NCBI GenBank assembly: GCA_018712265.1
Contig: DVHF01000011.1
Coordinates: 1-39,177, forward strand
Source: Candidatus Gallacutalibacter pullicola
Lineage (GTDB): Bacteria; Bacillota; Clostridia; Oscillospirales; Acutalibacteraceae
Reading direction: 5' to 3'
DNA length: 39,177 nt
The translations under genes were made by a program, and so were the position numbers. How positions within the stretch are numbered: position 1 is the stretch's first letter; every line of letters begins with the position of its first letter. The notes beneath the pieces are model-generated. The model did not search any database and was not told the DNA's origin. It saw only the letters and a program-made list of their open reading frames with translations. This document shows, piece by piece, positions 16,622 through 25,258 of the stretch.

Positions 16622-16651
16622 ATTATAGGCCCGGCCGGAGAGGGGAGTCAA
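16622..16651 (-). promoter_or_regulatory. Promoter for the sulfatase gene
   Basis: On the minus strand TTGACT, an 18-base spacer and a perfect TATAAT. The gene therefore has its own strong promoter in addition to any read-through from the LysR gene upstream. Confidence 0.75.
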
Positions 16652-16717
16652 GAAAGCGCGGGAAAGCGCCAAAGAAAAGACAAAAAATGCAAAGCTGAGT
16701 ACCAAACGGGGAAAAAT

Positions 16718-17617
16718 TCAGACGGGCTCCGAATGTTCCGGAGGGAGGAGGCTTCCCTCCAGCAGCGAGAGGAAGCGGCGGTGGATCGGCCCGAGACTTT
16801 TGGGAAGATAGGCCACGCCGAAGGAGAGCGGCTCAAATTCCGGCAGCGGGATGTAGCGCAGGCGGGGCGGCCTTGCCTGCGGCAGATCGGCGGAGACGGC
16901 AAAGGCGATCCCGGATTCAATCAGCGTGTAAAGGATCTCAAAGTTATCGCAGAACAGCACCTGATCGTGGCGCCGGCTCCCGAGCGCCTGATGCTGTGCC
17001 GAGAATATGGACGGCGGACAGATCGGCGGCCGGCAGGCGGCTACCCGTCCGGCCTGATGCAGCTGCTGGGTCGTGAGGGTCTGGTATCCTGCCAGCGGAT
17101 GGCTTTCGTGACAGACGCAGCATACGGGACGCCGGAGCAGCTCGCGGTAGAGCGCCTTTTTGGGGGCGGTCTCCTGATATGTGAGCAGCAGCTGGATATC
17201 CCCGTCCTCCAGCAGATTTTCCAGCGAGTCGAACGGGATCAGCCGGAGCACGGGCAGGAGTTTTTCCTCCTCCACGGCAAGGAGCGCCAGCGCCTTGTGC
17301 AGCATACGCAGTTCCATAAAATTGCGGCAGCCCACGCCGAGCCGCATCGGCTGCGACTGCTGGGACTCCTTCAGCCGGGTTTTTGACGACTGCGCGATAT
17401 CCAGAATATCGTCCGCATATTTGACGAACAGATACCCCTCGCGCGTCAGCCGGACACTTTTGCTGTTCCTGTGAAAGAGCTTGACGCCTAGCTCGTCCTC
17501 CAGCGTATTGATTTGATGGCTGACGGCCGGCTGCGTGATGCGCAGCACCTCTGCCGCCCGGGAAAAATTCAAAAAATTGGCAACAGTCATAAAACATTCC
17601 AACTGTGTCGTATTCAA
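16718..17617 (-). CDS. LysR-family transcriptional regulator
   Basis: A DNA-binding regulator with a small-molecule-sensing domain. The TTG at 17617 follows GGAGGTG by six bases, giving 299 residues; the TTG five codons earlier has no ribosome site. The N-terminal winged helix-turn-helix is typical (NFSRAAEVLRITQPAVSHQI, then LEDELGVKLFHR), followed by the effector-binding domain. Divergent from the MarR gene and upstream of the sulfatase gene on the same strand, so either may be its target. A perfect palindrome at 17665-17683 suits a LysR or MarR site. Confidence 0.92.
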   Translation of the reverse strand: MNTTQLECFMTVANFLNFSRAAEVLRITQPAVSHQINTLEDELGVKLFHRNSKSVRLTREGYLFVKYADDILDIAQSSKTRLKESQQSQPMRLGVGCRNFMELRMLHKALALLAVEEEKLLPVLRLIPFDSLENLLEDGDIQLLLTYQETAPKKALYRELLRRPVCCVCHESHPLAGYQTLTTQQLHQAGRVAACRPPICPPSIFSAQHQALGSRRHDQVLFCDNFEILYTLIESGIAFAVSADLPQARPPRLRYIPLPEFEPLSFGVAYLPKSLGPIHRRFLSLLEGSLLPPEHSEPV

Positions 17618-17664
17618 CGAAAACACCTCCAACGCCAGGATGAATTCTGTCTGATATTAAAAAA

Positions 17665-17683
17665 CTATAAAAATCTTTTATAG
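17665..17683. promoter_or_regulatory. Perfect palindrome in the LysR-MarR divergent gap
   Basis: CTATAAAA (17665-17672), three bases, then TTTTATAG (17676-17683). It includes a T-N11-A core as LysR-type regulators bind, but MarR proteins also use such inverted repeats. It lies about 40 bases upstream of the MarR -10 box. Confidence 0.5.
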
Positions 17684-17721
17684 ATTATAGCAGATTTGAA
17701 TTTCTCTTGCAAGCGTTTGTA

Positions 17722-17730
17722 TGGTATAGT
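17722..17730 (+). promoter_or_regulatory. Extended -10 promoter for the MarR-ABC operon
   Basis: TGGTATAGT at 17722-17730 is an extended -10 with one mismatch. The -35 position (about 17702) reads TTCTCT and is weak, as tolerated by extended -10 promoters. Confidence 0.5.
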
Positions 17731-17792
17731 AAAGAACATACAGGCCGAACAATTCGGATCTGAACCAAAAAGACAAAGCAGGGAGGGACTTC

Positions 17793-18239
17793 ATGCAGGA
17801 TACCGATTTTGATGTGCTGGTGCGTGATGTCCGGCATATCGTCATCCAGTTTGAAGCGCTGGCCAACCAGTCGGTTGCCCGCTCGGGGCTTACGGGCGTG
17901 CAGGCGTATCTCCTTCTGTACATCCTGCACCAGTCCGGAAAAGGCACCTCGCTGACGGAGATCCAGCGCGAGCTGCGTTATTCCAAATCCACGCTTTCCG
18001 CCACCGTAAAGCGGCTGCGGGATATGGGCTACGTGCGGATTGTGCCGTATGCGGGCGACGACCGGCGCAAAATCCTTTTTGCTACGGGCAAGGGGGAGGA
18101 GCTCCGCGAATTCCTGGAGCAGTCCGTTTCTGAGGTACACCACCGCCTTTACGGCGGTTTTTCCGGCACAGAGCTGGATACCCTCAGCAGGATGCAGAAA
18201 AGGATGCTGCGGAACCTGTCCCCTGAAAACCAGGATTAG
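17793..18239 (+). CDS. MarR-family transcriptional regulator
   Basis: A 148-residue winged-helix regulator, first gene of an operon with two ABC exporter subunits that it probably controls. The ATG at 17793 follows GGGAGGG. Typical MarR features are LTGVQAYLLLYILHQSG, the recognition helix in LRYSKSTLSATVKRL and the wing YVRIVPYAGDDRRKILF. Its stop overlaps the AGGAGG of the next gene. MarR proteins next to exporters usually repress them until a toxic ligand binds; this is inference from context. Confidence 0.9.
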   Translation: MQDTDFDVLVRDVRHIVIQFEALANQSVARSGLTGVQAYLLLYILHQSGKGTSLTEIQRELRYSKSTLSATVKRLRDMGYVRIVPYAGDDRRKILFATGKGEELREFLEQSVSEVHHRLYGGFSGTELDTLSRMQKRMLRNLSPENQD

Positions 18240-18252
18240 GAGGAATCAGTTT

Positions 18253-19992
18253 TTGAGGAAAGTATTACAGCAGCTGAAACAGTATAAGCGCGACACCTTC
18301 CTTTGTATTGCGATGTCCGCGCTGGAGGTTCTCATGGAGATCCTCCTTCCGGCTATCACAGCCCGGATCATCGATCAGGGGCTGGAGGCCGCCAATCTTC
18401 CCGCCGTATTCCGGTACGGGATTCTCCTTATTGTGATGGCCTTTCTCGGCCTGGTGTTCGGCGCAACTGCCGGACGGTTCGCTGCGAGCGCGGCATCCGG
18501 CCTTTCCGCCAACCTCAGAGAAGCTATCTACAGCAATATCCAGACTTTTTCATTTTCCAACATCGACAAGTTCAGCGTGCCGGGCCTTGTCACCCGCATG
18601 ACTACCGATGTCACCAACATCCAGAACGCGTTTATGATGATCATCCGCGTGGCGGTCCGTTCCCCGCTCATGCTCGTGTTCAGCTTTGTGATGTGTATGC
18701 TCATCAGCCCGCACCTGAGCGGTATGTTCCTGATCGCTATGGTGTTCCTGGTGATCGTGATCGGCGTTATCATGGTTGTGACGCTCAAGATTTTCAGACG
18801 CCTGTTTTCCAAGTATGACGATCTGAACGCGAGCGTACAGGAAAATATTTCTGCAATCCGTGTGGTAAAGGCGTTTGTGCGCGAGGACTACGAAAATAAG
18901 AAGTTTTCCAGGGCTTCCGACAACCTGTACCGTCTCTCAGTCAAGGCGGAGGGCCTGCTGGCGTTTAACAACCCGGCGATGATGATCGCGATTTATTTCT
19001 GCATCATTTCGCTTTCGTGGTTCGGCGCGCAGTTCATCGTGGCGGGGGATATGACGACGGGCGATCTCACCAGTATGTTCAGCTACATCATGTCGCTTCT
19101 GATGAGCCTGATGATGCTCTCGATGGTGGTGGTCATGATCAGTATGTCGCTGGCGAGCGTGCGCCGTATCAGCGAGGTGCTCAGCGAGACGCCCGATCTG
19201 CACGATCCGGAAAATCCCATCATGGAGGTCCCGGACGGCCGCATCGATTTCAACCGTGTCAACTTCTCCTATAAGCACGGCAGCGGCAAGAACGCGCTGT
19301 CCGATATCGATCTGCATATCAAGTCCGGCGAGACGATCGGCGTCATCGGCGGGACCGGTTCGGGCAAGAGCAGCCTGGTCAATCTGATCTGCCGCCTGTA
19401 CGATGTGGATGAAGGCTCTGTCTGCGTGGGCGGCATCGATGTGCGCAAGTACGATATGGAGGTTCTGCGCAACCAGGTATCCGTTGTGCTGCAGAAGAAT
19501 ACCCTGTTCTCCGGAACGATCCTCGATAACCTGCGCTGGGGCAATCCCGACGCCACCGACGAGGAGTGCATCGAAGCCTGCAAGGCTGCCTGCGCTGATG
19601 AATTTATCGACAGGATGCCGGACGGCTACCACACACACATTGAGCGCGGCGGCTCCAACGTCTCCGGCGGACAGAAGCAGCGCCTGTGCATTGCGCGCGC
19701 CCTGCTGAAAAAGCCGAAGATCCTGATCCTCGACGACTCCACCAGCGCCGTGGATACCGCTACCGACTCGAAGATCCGTGCCGCCTTTGCACGCGAGATC
19801 CCCGGTACCACGAAGATTATCATTGCCCAGCGTATTTCCAGCGTAGAAACGGCAGACCGCATCCTGGTGCTGGACAACGGCCGTATCAACGCGTTTGATA
19901 CGCACGAAAACCTGCTGAAATCGAATCCGATCTATCAGGAAATCTACGAATCGCAGGTCAAGGGCGGCGGCGACTTCGATCAGCCCGCGTGA
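18253..19992 (+). CDS. ABC exporter subunit with degenerate Walker B
   Basis: One half of a heterodimeric ABC exporter. The TTG at 18253 lies nine bases after AGGAGG and gives 579 residues; the frame is open back to 18040 but overlaps the MarR gene. A six-helix transmembrane domain (about 15-310) precedes the ATPase domain with Walker A GGTGSGKSS, the canonical signature VSGGQKQR and Walker B ILILDDSTSAVD. The catalytic Glu of Walker B is Asp, the mark of the degenerate-site partner in heterodimers such as TM287/288 or BmrCD. The partner gene follows at once. Confidence 0.93.
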   Translation: MRKVLQQLKQYKRDTFLCIAMSALEVLMEILLPAITARIIDQGLEAANLPAVFRYGILLIVMAFLGLVFGATAGRFAASAASGLSANLREAIYSNIQTFSFSNIDKFSVPGLVTRMTTDVTNIQNAFMMIIRVAVRSPLMLVFSFVMCMLISPHLSGMFLIAMVFLVIVIGVIMVVTLKIFRRLFSKYDDLNASVQENISAIRVVKAFVREDYENKKFSRASDNLYRLSVKAEGLLAFNNPAMMIAIYFCIISLSWFGAQFIVAGDMTTGDLTSMFSYIMSLLMSLMMLSMVVVMISMSLASVRRISEVLSETPDLHDPENPIMEVPDGRIDFNRVNFSYKHGSGKNALSDIDLHIKSGETIGVIGGTGSGKSSLVNLICRLYDVDEGSVCVGGIDVRKYDMEVLRNQVSVVLQKNTLFSGTILDNLRWGNPDATDEECIEACKAACADEFIDRMPDGYHTHIERGGSNVSGGQKQRLCIARALLKKPKILILDDSTSAVDTATDSKIRAAFAREIPGTTKIIIAQRISSVETADRILVLDNGRINAFDTHENLLKSNPIYQEIYESQVKGGGDFDQPA

Positions 19993-20012
19993 AAGGAGGA
20001 AACTGCCAGTTT

Positions 20013-21890
20013 ATGAATAAAGTATCCAGAAAAGCCGATTCTATCGCGGTGCTTGGCCGGGTTCTCCGGTTTATGCTCCATTATTATAAAATCCCGTTTG
20101 CTATTGTGATCCTCTGCATCCTGGCGACAGCCGTCGCCACCGTTGTGGGGGCAACCTTCCCGCAGACTCTGGTGGATGATTATATCGTTCCCATGCTCCA
20201 GAGCGGCTCCAACGATTTCAGCGGTCTGGCCAAAGATCTGTTCCGCCTGGGCTGCATTATGGCTGCCGGTGTGGTGACGGCCTTTACCTACAACCGCATC
20301 ATGGTAACGGTGAGCCAGGGCACGATGCGCCGCCTGCGCGACACGCTGTTCGGCCGCATGGAGGCGCTGCCTATCAAGTATTTCGACACGCACGCCCACG
20401 GCGATATTATGTCCGTTTATACGAACGATATCGATACGCTGCGCCAGATGATCAGCCAGAGCATCCCGCAGACGATCAACTCCGTGGTGAGCATGGTTGC
20501 CACATTCGTCACCATGCTGATAATGGATCCGGTGCTTACGCTTATCTCTATCCTCACAGCTGTGGCGATGCTGCTTGTAACGAAGAATTTCTCAAAGCTC
20601 TCCGCAAAATATTTTATCCGCCAGCAGCAGGATCTCGGCGCGGTGGACGGATTTATTGAGGAGATGCTCGACGGTCAGAAGGTCGTCAAGGTATTCTGCC
20701 ACGAGGAGGCCGCCAAGGAGGATTTTCGCCGTGTGAACGACAGCCTGCGCGACAGCGCCAATATGGCGAACCGCTATGCCAACCTGCTCATGCCGGTCAA
20801 TGCCAATATCGGATGGCTCAGCTATGCGCTGGTGGCTATTGTGGGCGCTGCGCTGGCAATCAACGGTCTGGCCGGTGTGACAATCGGTACGGTGGTAGCG
20901 TTTCTCGGCCTGAACAAGAGCTTTACCCAGCCCATCACACAGATCAGCCAGCAGGTGAACTTCGTTGTCAATGCCGCGGCCGGCGCGCAGCGTGTGTTCG
21001 CGCTGATGGATCAGACGCCCGAGACGGACGAGGGCTATGTGGAGCTTGTCAATGCCCGTGAGAACGCCGACGGTTCCTTCTCCGAGGTAAAGGACCGCAC
21101 CAACGTATGGGCGTGGAAGCATCCCCATAAGGCGGACAATACCGTCACCTACACGAAGCTTGAGGGCAGCGTGGTCTTTGATGATGTCGATTTCGGCTAC
21201 GACGAAAAGAAGATTGTGCTTCACAACATCAGCCTGTGGGCAAAGCCCGGCCAGAAGATCGCCTTTGTCGGCGCGACCGGCGCGGGCAAGACGACAATCA
21301 CCAACCTGATCAACCGCTTCTACGATATTGCCGATGGAAAGATCCGGTACGACGGCATCAATATCAACAAGATTAAAAAACCGGATCTGCGCCGCTCTCT
21401 CGGGATCGTGCTTCAGGACACCCACCTGTTCACCGGTACCGTGATGGAGAACATCCGCTACGGCAACCTCGACGCTTCCGACGAGGAATGTATGGCCGCC
21501 GCGAAGCTCGCCAATGCTGACGGCTTTATCCGCCGCCTGCCCGACGGCTACCAGACGATGCTCACCGGTGACGGCGCGAATCTCAGTCAGGGCCAGCGCC
21601 AGCTGCTCGCCATCGCCCGTGCCGCCGTTGCGGATCCGCCTGTGCTGATCCTCGACGAGGCGACGTCCTCCATCGATACCCGCACGGAAAAGCTCGTGCA
21701 GGACGGTATGGACGCTCTGATGACGGGCCGTACCACGTTTGTTATCGCCCACCGTCTTTCCACGGTGCGCAATTCCGACTGCATCATGGTCATGGATCAG
21801 GGCCGTATCATCGAGCGCGGCACGCACGACGATCTGATCGCCAGGAAAGGAAAATACTATCAGCTTTATACCGGGAATTTTGCAGAGTAA
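20013..21890 (+). CDS. ABC exporter subunit with intact catalytic Glu
   Basis: The second half of the heterodimeric exporter, 625 residues: six membrane helices (about 20-330), an extra segment at about 340-385 between membrane and ATPase domains, then Walker A GATGAGKTT, a degenerate signature LSQGQRQ and Walker B VLILDEATSSIDTRTE with the catalytic Glu. The degenerate signature here and the Asp in the partner are consistent with one functional and one impaired ATP site. The ATG at 20013 follows AAAGGAGGA at a long 12 bases; a GTG at 19989 is upstream of that site and unlikely. Substrates probably include drugs or peptides. Confidence 0.93.
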   Translation: MNKVSRKADSIAVLGRVLRFMLHYYKIPFAIVILCILATAVATVVGATFPQTLVDDYIVPMLQSGSNDFSGLAKDLFRLGCIMAAGVVTAFTYNRIMVTVSQGTMRRLRDTLFGRMEALPIKYFDTHAHGDIMSVYTNDIDTLRQMISQSIPQTINSVVSMVATFVTMLIMDPVLTLISILTAVAMLLVTKNFSKLSAKYFIRQQQDLGAVDGFIEEMLDGQKVVKVFCHEEAAKEDFRRVNDSLRDSANMANRYANLLMPVNANIGWLSYALVAIVGAALAINGLAGVTIGTVVAFLGLNKSFTQPITQISQQVNFVVNAAAGAQRVFALMDQTPETDEGYVELVNARENADGSFSEVKDRTNVWAWKHPHKADNTVTYTKLEGSVVFDDVDFGYDEKKIVLHNISLWAKPGQKIAFVGATGAGKTTITNLINRFYDIADGKIRYDGININKIKKPDLRRSLGIVLQDTHLFTGTVMENIRYGNLDASDEECMAAAKLANADGFIRRLPDGYQTMLTGDGANLSQGQRQLLAIARAAVADPPVLILDEATSSIDTRTEKLVQDGMDALMTGRTTFVIAHRLSTVRNSDCIMVMDQGRIIERGTHDDLIARKGKYYQLYTGNFAE

Positions 21891-21961
21891 TTCCCAAGGC
21901 TGAGCCTTGCCCACCGCAGGTGCGCGATCTGGGTGCAGGCTTAGCCTGCGCTGACCGCAGG

Positions 21962-22065
21962 TGTGGTATAATATCCGCAGAAAGGCCGCAACGCGGGCGT
22001 TTTAGCCTAATCGCGCACCCAGCCGGGCGACCAGAGGGAGCGAGCGCGTTCTGCCGACCGCAGGT
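21962..22065 (+). repeat. Core repeat unit before the PepSY lipoprotein
   Basis: One complete core unit: TGGTATAAT (extended -10), CCGCAG, AACGCGGGC, then TCGCGCACCCAGCCGGGCGA and GAGGGAGC, ending CTGCCGACCGCAGGT. CGCGC (22012-22016) can pair with GCGCG (22044-22048). It is preceded at about 21935 by the palindrome also seen after sigG. Its extended -10 might drive the downstream lipoprotein gene. Confidence 0.8.
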
Positions 22066-22094
22066 CTTGACATTAGGGGAAAGGATTGGATAAA

Positions 22095-22778
22095 ATGTCT
22101 ATCAAGAAAACAGCGATTCTTCTTTCAGCGGTCTGTGTGTTTGCCTTGACAGCATGTGGTGCGAATTCCGACCCTTTTGTAAGCCAGCCGGCCGGTACGG
22201 ACGTGCCGTCACCTGACGGACAGCCTTCTTCGTCTTCTGTTTCTCAAGAAAGCGCTGCTGCTTCCAATATGCCGGAGGAGTCTTTCGGAGGATCGGAAGC
22301 GCAGGACAGGGATCCCCAGACCGCCCCCGCATCCTCTGCCGATTAGGTGGATCGTGACGGCGCCCTGGCGATCGCCCTCAGCAACGCCGGCGTATCTGAG
22401 GAGGATGCCTACAATGTCAAAGTAGAGCGCGACGGCGATAACGGTATTGATATTTTCGATATCGAGTTTGAGACAGATTATGGGGATTACGATTTTGAAG
22501 TTGCCGTAGATGGCGGCAGGATTGTCGGGGCGGACTATGAGGTGGATGAGGAATGGGTTTACCGCCAGACAGAAAGCCCTGTTTCCATAGAGGAAGCGGA
22601 ATCGCTTGTGCGCGGAAAAGCATCCGATCCGGACGGTGAGATCCATATCCGGCAGGAGGGCGGGGATGGACGTCCCCGCTATGAGGGTTCATATTTTTCC
22701 GGCGATATGGAATATGAATTTGAGATCGATCCCAATACAGGAATCATTTTCGACTGGAACGCGGATCTGCGCCGTTAA
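22095..22778 (+). pseudogene. PepSY-domain lipoprotein gene interrupted by an in-frame TAG
   Basis: The ATG at 22095 follows GGGGAAAGGA by nine bases. The first 83 codons encode a lipoprotein signal peptide ending LTAC (Cys21) and a Ser/Pro-rich linker. A TAG at 22344-22346 then stops translation. The same frame resumes at once for 143 codons without another stop and encodes two PepSY-type repeats (about 22353-22550 and 22580-22770), as DGALAIALSNAGVSEEDAY and EYEFEIDPNTG show. No ribosome site precedes the GTG at 22347, so separate translation is unlikely. TAG ends other genes here (for example at 1197 and 18237), so genome-wide recoding is improbable. Best read as a recent nonsense mutation, with read-through or sequence error as alternatives. 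Confidence 0.8.
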
Positions 22779-22791
22779 TTTTGAAAAATAA

Positions 22792-22824
22792 AGCCCTGGA
22801 GACAATACGCTCCAGGGCTGTTTT
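22792..22824 (+). terminator. Terminator after the PepSY gene
   Basis: AGCCCTGGAG (22792-22801) pairs perfectly with CTCCAGGGCT (22810-22819), followed by GTTTT. It lies between the convergent PepSY and garD genes. Confidence 0.8.
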
Positions 22825-22905
22825 GCTGTCGGATGACGGCAGGGGAACCATTCGGCTTTCCGAAGGACTTTGAAAAGGCCGGCAAAAATTTCGATTTTTT
22901 TCTGG

Positions 22906-24423
22906 TCAGGTGATGGGGGCAGGATTGAAGATGCACAGATCGTTATAAAGCTTCCACCTTTCCGCAAAGCTCTGCTTGCGTCCGCTCGCCACATCGAGGA
23001 TGAATTTGTAAAGCTCTGTGCCAACCTCCTCAATGGTAGCGTCTCCGGTCGCAATGGTTCCGGCGTTGATATCGATGAGATCCGGCCACATCTCCTTGAG
23101 ATTTGTGGAGGAGGAGACCTTCACGACAGGCGCGGCCGCCAGACCGTAGGGGGTCCCGCGCCCCGTCATAAAGACCTGGAGCGTGATCCCGGACGCCAGC
23201 TGCATCGGTCCGCAGACAATGTCGCTGGCCGGGGTGGCGGCATAGATCAGGCCGTGCCTGGTGGGCCGCTCGCCCGGGGAGAGAACCTCCACAATGGGGG
23301 AGGTGCCGGACTTTGCGATGGAGCCCATCGCCTTTTCCACAATATTGGAAAGGCCGCCCTTCTTGTTTCCGGGGGTGGGATTGGCGCTGCGGTCCGCGCC
23401 TCCGGCCTCGAGGTAGTTGTCATACCAGCGCATCTCGCGGGCGAGGGCGCAGCCCACTTGATCGTTGACTGCGCGGTGTGCCAGAAATTCGATGCCGTCG
23501 CGCACCTCCGTAACCTCCGAGAACAGCACGGTCGCGCCGGCCTTTACCAGCATGTCGGCCGCATAGCCTGCCGCCGGGTTCGCGGTGATGCCGGAGAACG
23601 CGTCGCTGCCGCCGCACTGCATCCCGATGATGAGATCCGAGAGCGGAAGCACCTCGCGCTTTCTGCGATTGAGGCGTTCCAGCTTCTTCTCCGCCATGCG
23701 CATGATGGCCGGGACCATTTCTTCAAAGCCCTTGTAATCCTGTAAAATCAGGACGTTTTCCTCAGAAAGGCGGTCCGTAATGCGATCCGGCGTCAGCTTC
23801 TCACAGCCAAGTCCGACGATCATCAGCTCGCCGCCGAAATTCGGATGCTTGCACAGGTTGGCGATTGCACGGATCGGGACCTTCGCCTCGGGCGCGTTGA
23901 TCGCTACGCCGCAGCCATAGGCGTGATTGACGGGCACAACGCCGTCCACGTTCGGATATTTGGGGAGAAGCTCCCTGCGGATGCGCTCCACAGCGACGTT
24001 GAGCACCCCGGCGACGCACTGCACCGTCGTAATAATGCCGAGCAGGTTGCGTGTCCCGGCGTATGTACCCTCGTTTTTGAAGCCCTCAAAGGTATAGGGC
24101 GGGGGATCCGGGAGATCGGTGCGGATATTGGTGGCAAACGTGAGATGATCCAGTCCCGGCGGGGTGGGCAGCCGGAGCATATTTTCGTTGATCCAGTCCC
24201 CCTTGGCGATGGGATCGATCGCGTAGCCGAGCACAACGCCGTAGCGGATGATCTCGCCGTCCTTGGGGATATCCTCAAGGGCAATCTTGTGGGCGCGGGG
24301 GATATCCTGAGAGGTGACGACGCCCTCCATAATCTCCACGCCCTTCTTTACCTCGTCAACCGTGATCGCGACATTGTCTTTGGGGCTGACGCGGATGTAG
24401 AGCGGTTTCTTCTTCTGATCCAT
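22906..24423 (-). CDS. garD: Galactarate dehydratase, UxaA/GarD family
   Basis: Predicted to dehydrate galactarate to 5-keto-4-deoxy-glucarate; altronate dehydratases of the same family are the alternative. From the ATG at 24423, nine bases after AGGAGG, it is 505 residues, the full GarD length. The N-terminal SAF domain (about 10-90) is followed by the UxaA domain with [59 protein letters not shown] and [20 protein letters not shown]. It ends FNPAPIT, and similarity to E. coli GarD runs along its full length. No other galactarate gene is adjacent. A good promoter lies at 24479-24507. Confidence 0.88.
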   Translation of the reverse strand: MDQKKKPLYIRVSPKDNVAITVDEVKKGVEIMEGVVTSQDIPRAHKIALEDIPKDGEIIRYGVVLGYAIDPIAKGDWINENMLRLPTPPGLDHLTFATNIRTDLPDPPPYTFEGFKNEGTYAGTRNLLGIITTVQCVAGVLNVAVERIRRELLPKYPNVDGVVPVNHAYGCGVAINAPEAKVPIRAIANLCKHPNFGGELMIVGLGCEKLTPDRITDRLSEENVLILQDYKGFEEMVPAIMRMAEKKLERLNRRKREVLPLSDLIIGMQCGGSDAFSGITANPAAGYAADMLVKAGATVLFSEVTEVRDGIEFLAHRAVNDQVGCALAREMRWYDNYLEAGGADRSANPTPGNKKGGLSNIVEKAMGSIAKSGTSPIVEVLSPGERPTRHGLIYAATPASDIVCGPMQLASGITLQVFMTGRGTPYGLAAAPVVKVSSSTNLKEMWPDLIDINAGTIATGDATIEEVGTELYKFILDVASGRKQSFAERWKLYNDLCIFNPAPIT

Positions 24424-24478
24424 GTGGAAAAGCCTCCTGTTCAGTGTCGGAAAAGGTATTTGTATATCTTTTGGATCC

Positions 24479-24507
24479 ATTATATACTCTTTTGTATGAA
24501 AAAACAA
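24479..24507 (-). promoter_or_regulatory. Promoter for garD
   Basis: On the minus strand TTGTTT, a 17-base spacer and TATAAT. It directs transcription into garD about 55 bases downstream. Confidence 0.6.
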
Positions 24508-24563
24508 GGGCATATTTGGACAATCCGCAGTGCGGACAGTTCAGATACACCCTTGAGGAGCGA

Positions 24564-24974
24564 TCAGGCATCCGGGACGCTTGCAGGACTTCCGCACAAA
24601 AAGCGGGATCTGTCCAGAAGGCGGCCCAGCCCCATCGCCGGGAGCGAGAGCAGAACCCACAGAGCGGAAAACGGCAGGCACACCTGCCCGAACAGGTTCA
24701 TCGGGAGCGCGGAGTAATCCCATACATCGAGATGCAGGATCAGATTGACTACAATCCCGGCGGCAAGCTCCACGCAGGTGATGATGCCGCTTCCGGCACA
24801 GCACCGGGCCAGCAGAGGACGCCTGCGCATCCGCCTGTTGCAGATGTGATCGATCAGGCACAGGCAGATCCCTCCCGCCACAGCCATGGAGATATGCGTC
24901 CTGCCGCGCCAGATAACCTCGAGCGTGGGGTAGATGGATCCCCCTGCCATAAAGAGAAATAAATCCTTTTTCAT
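24564..24974 (-). CDS. CmpB-like (ABC-transporter type IV family) membrane protein
   Basis: A 136-residue membrane protein with about four hydrophobic segments. The late stretch DYSALPMNLFGQVCLPFSAL followed by WVLLSLPAMG resembles the conserved W-x-YS-x-P-x-N-x-x-G-Q motif of the putative ABC-transporter type IV (CmpB) family, whose function is unknown. The ATG at 24974 follows AAGGA by nine bases; the frame is open for 55 more codons upstream but those residues look non-coding (polar, no family likeness). Lies upstream of garD on the same strand with a 140-base gap holding the garD promoter. Confidence 0.65.
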   Translation of the reverse strand: MKKDLFLFMAGGSIYPTLEVIWRGRTHISMAVAGGICLCLIDHICNRRMRRRPLLARCCAGSGIITCVELAAGIVVNLILHLDVWDYSALPMNLFGQVCLPFSALWVLLSLPAMGLGRLLDRSRFLCGSPASVPDA

Positions 24975-25167
24975 ATCGTGCAGTCCTTCCGGCCGTAATT
25001 TTTGGAATAGGGACGGCAATTCGTGCCGCTGCTTCCAGTATTTACGGCAGGAAAAGGATTTATTCCGGGAAACAGATGGCAAACGCTTCCGGAAAATTGC
25101 GGGTGAAAAATGGGAGAATTCCAACAGTCTGCGCAACAAAAAGCTATGTACATTTTAAAGGAATACT

Positions 25168-25175
25168 GCTACAAT
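25168..25175 (+). promoter_or_regulatory. Candidate extended -10 promoter for galE
   Basis: TGCTACAAT ends at 25175, a TGn followed by a -10 with one mismatch. No clear -35. The remainder of 24975-25258 shows no gene. Confidence 0.35.
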
Positions 25176-25258
25176 AGGATGTGGAAAACAGAACCTTCGG
25201 GTTTGGCCAGGGGGCCGGTACGGCTTCCCGCAGATGAAAGAAAAGCGAGGTAAACAGC

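Noticed and set aside
22095..22778. Genome-wide recoding of TAG
   Set aside because: Other genes in the window end normally at TAG (for example at 1197 and 18237).
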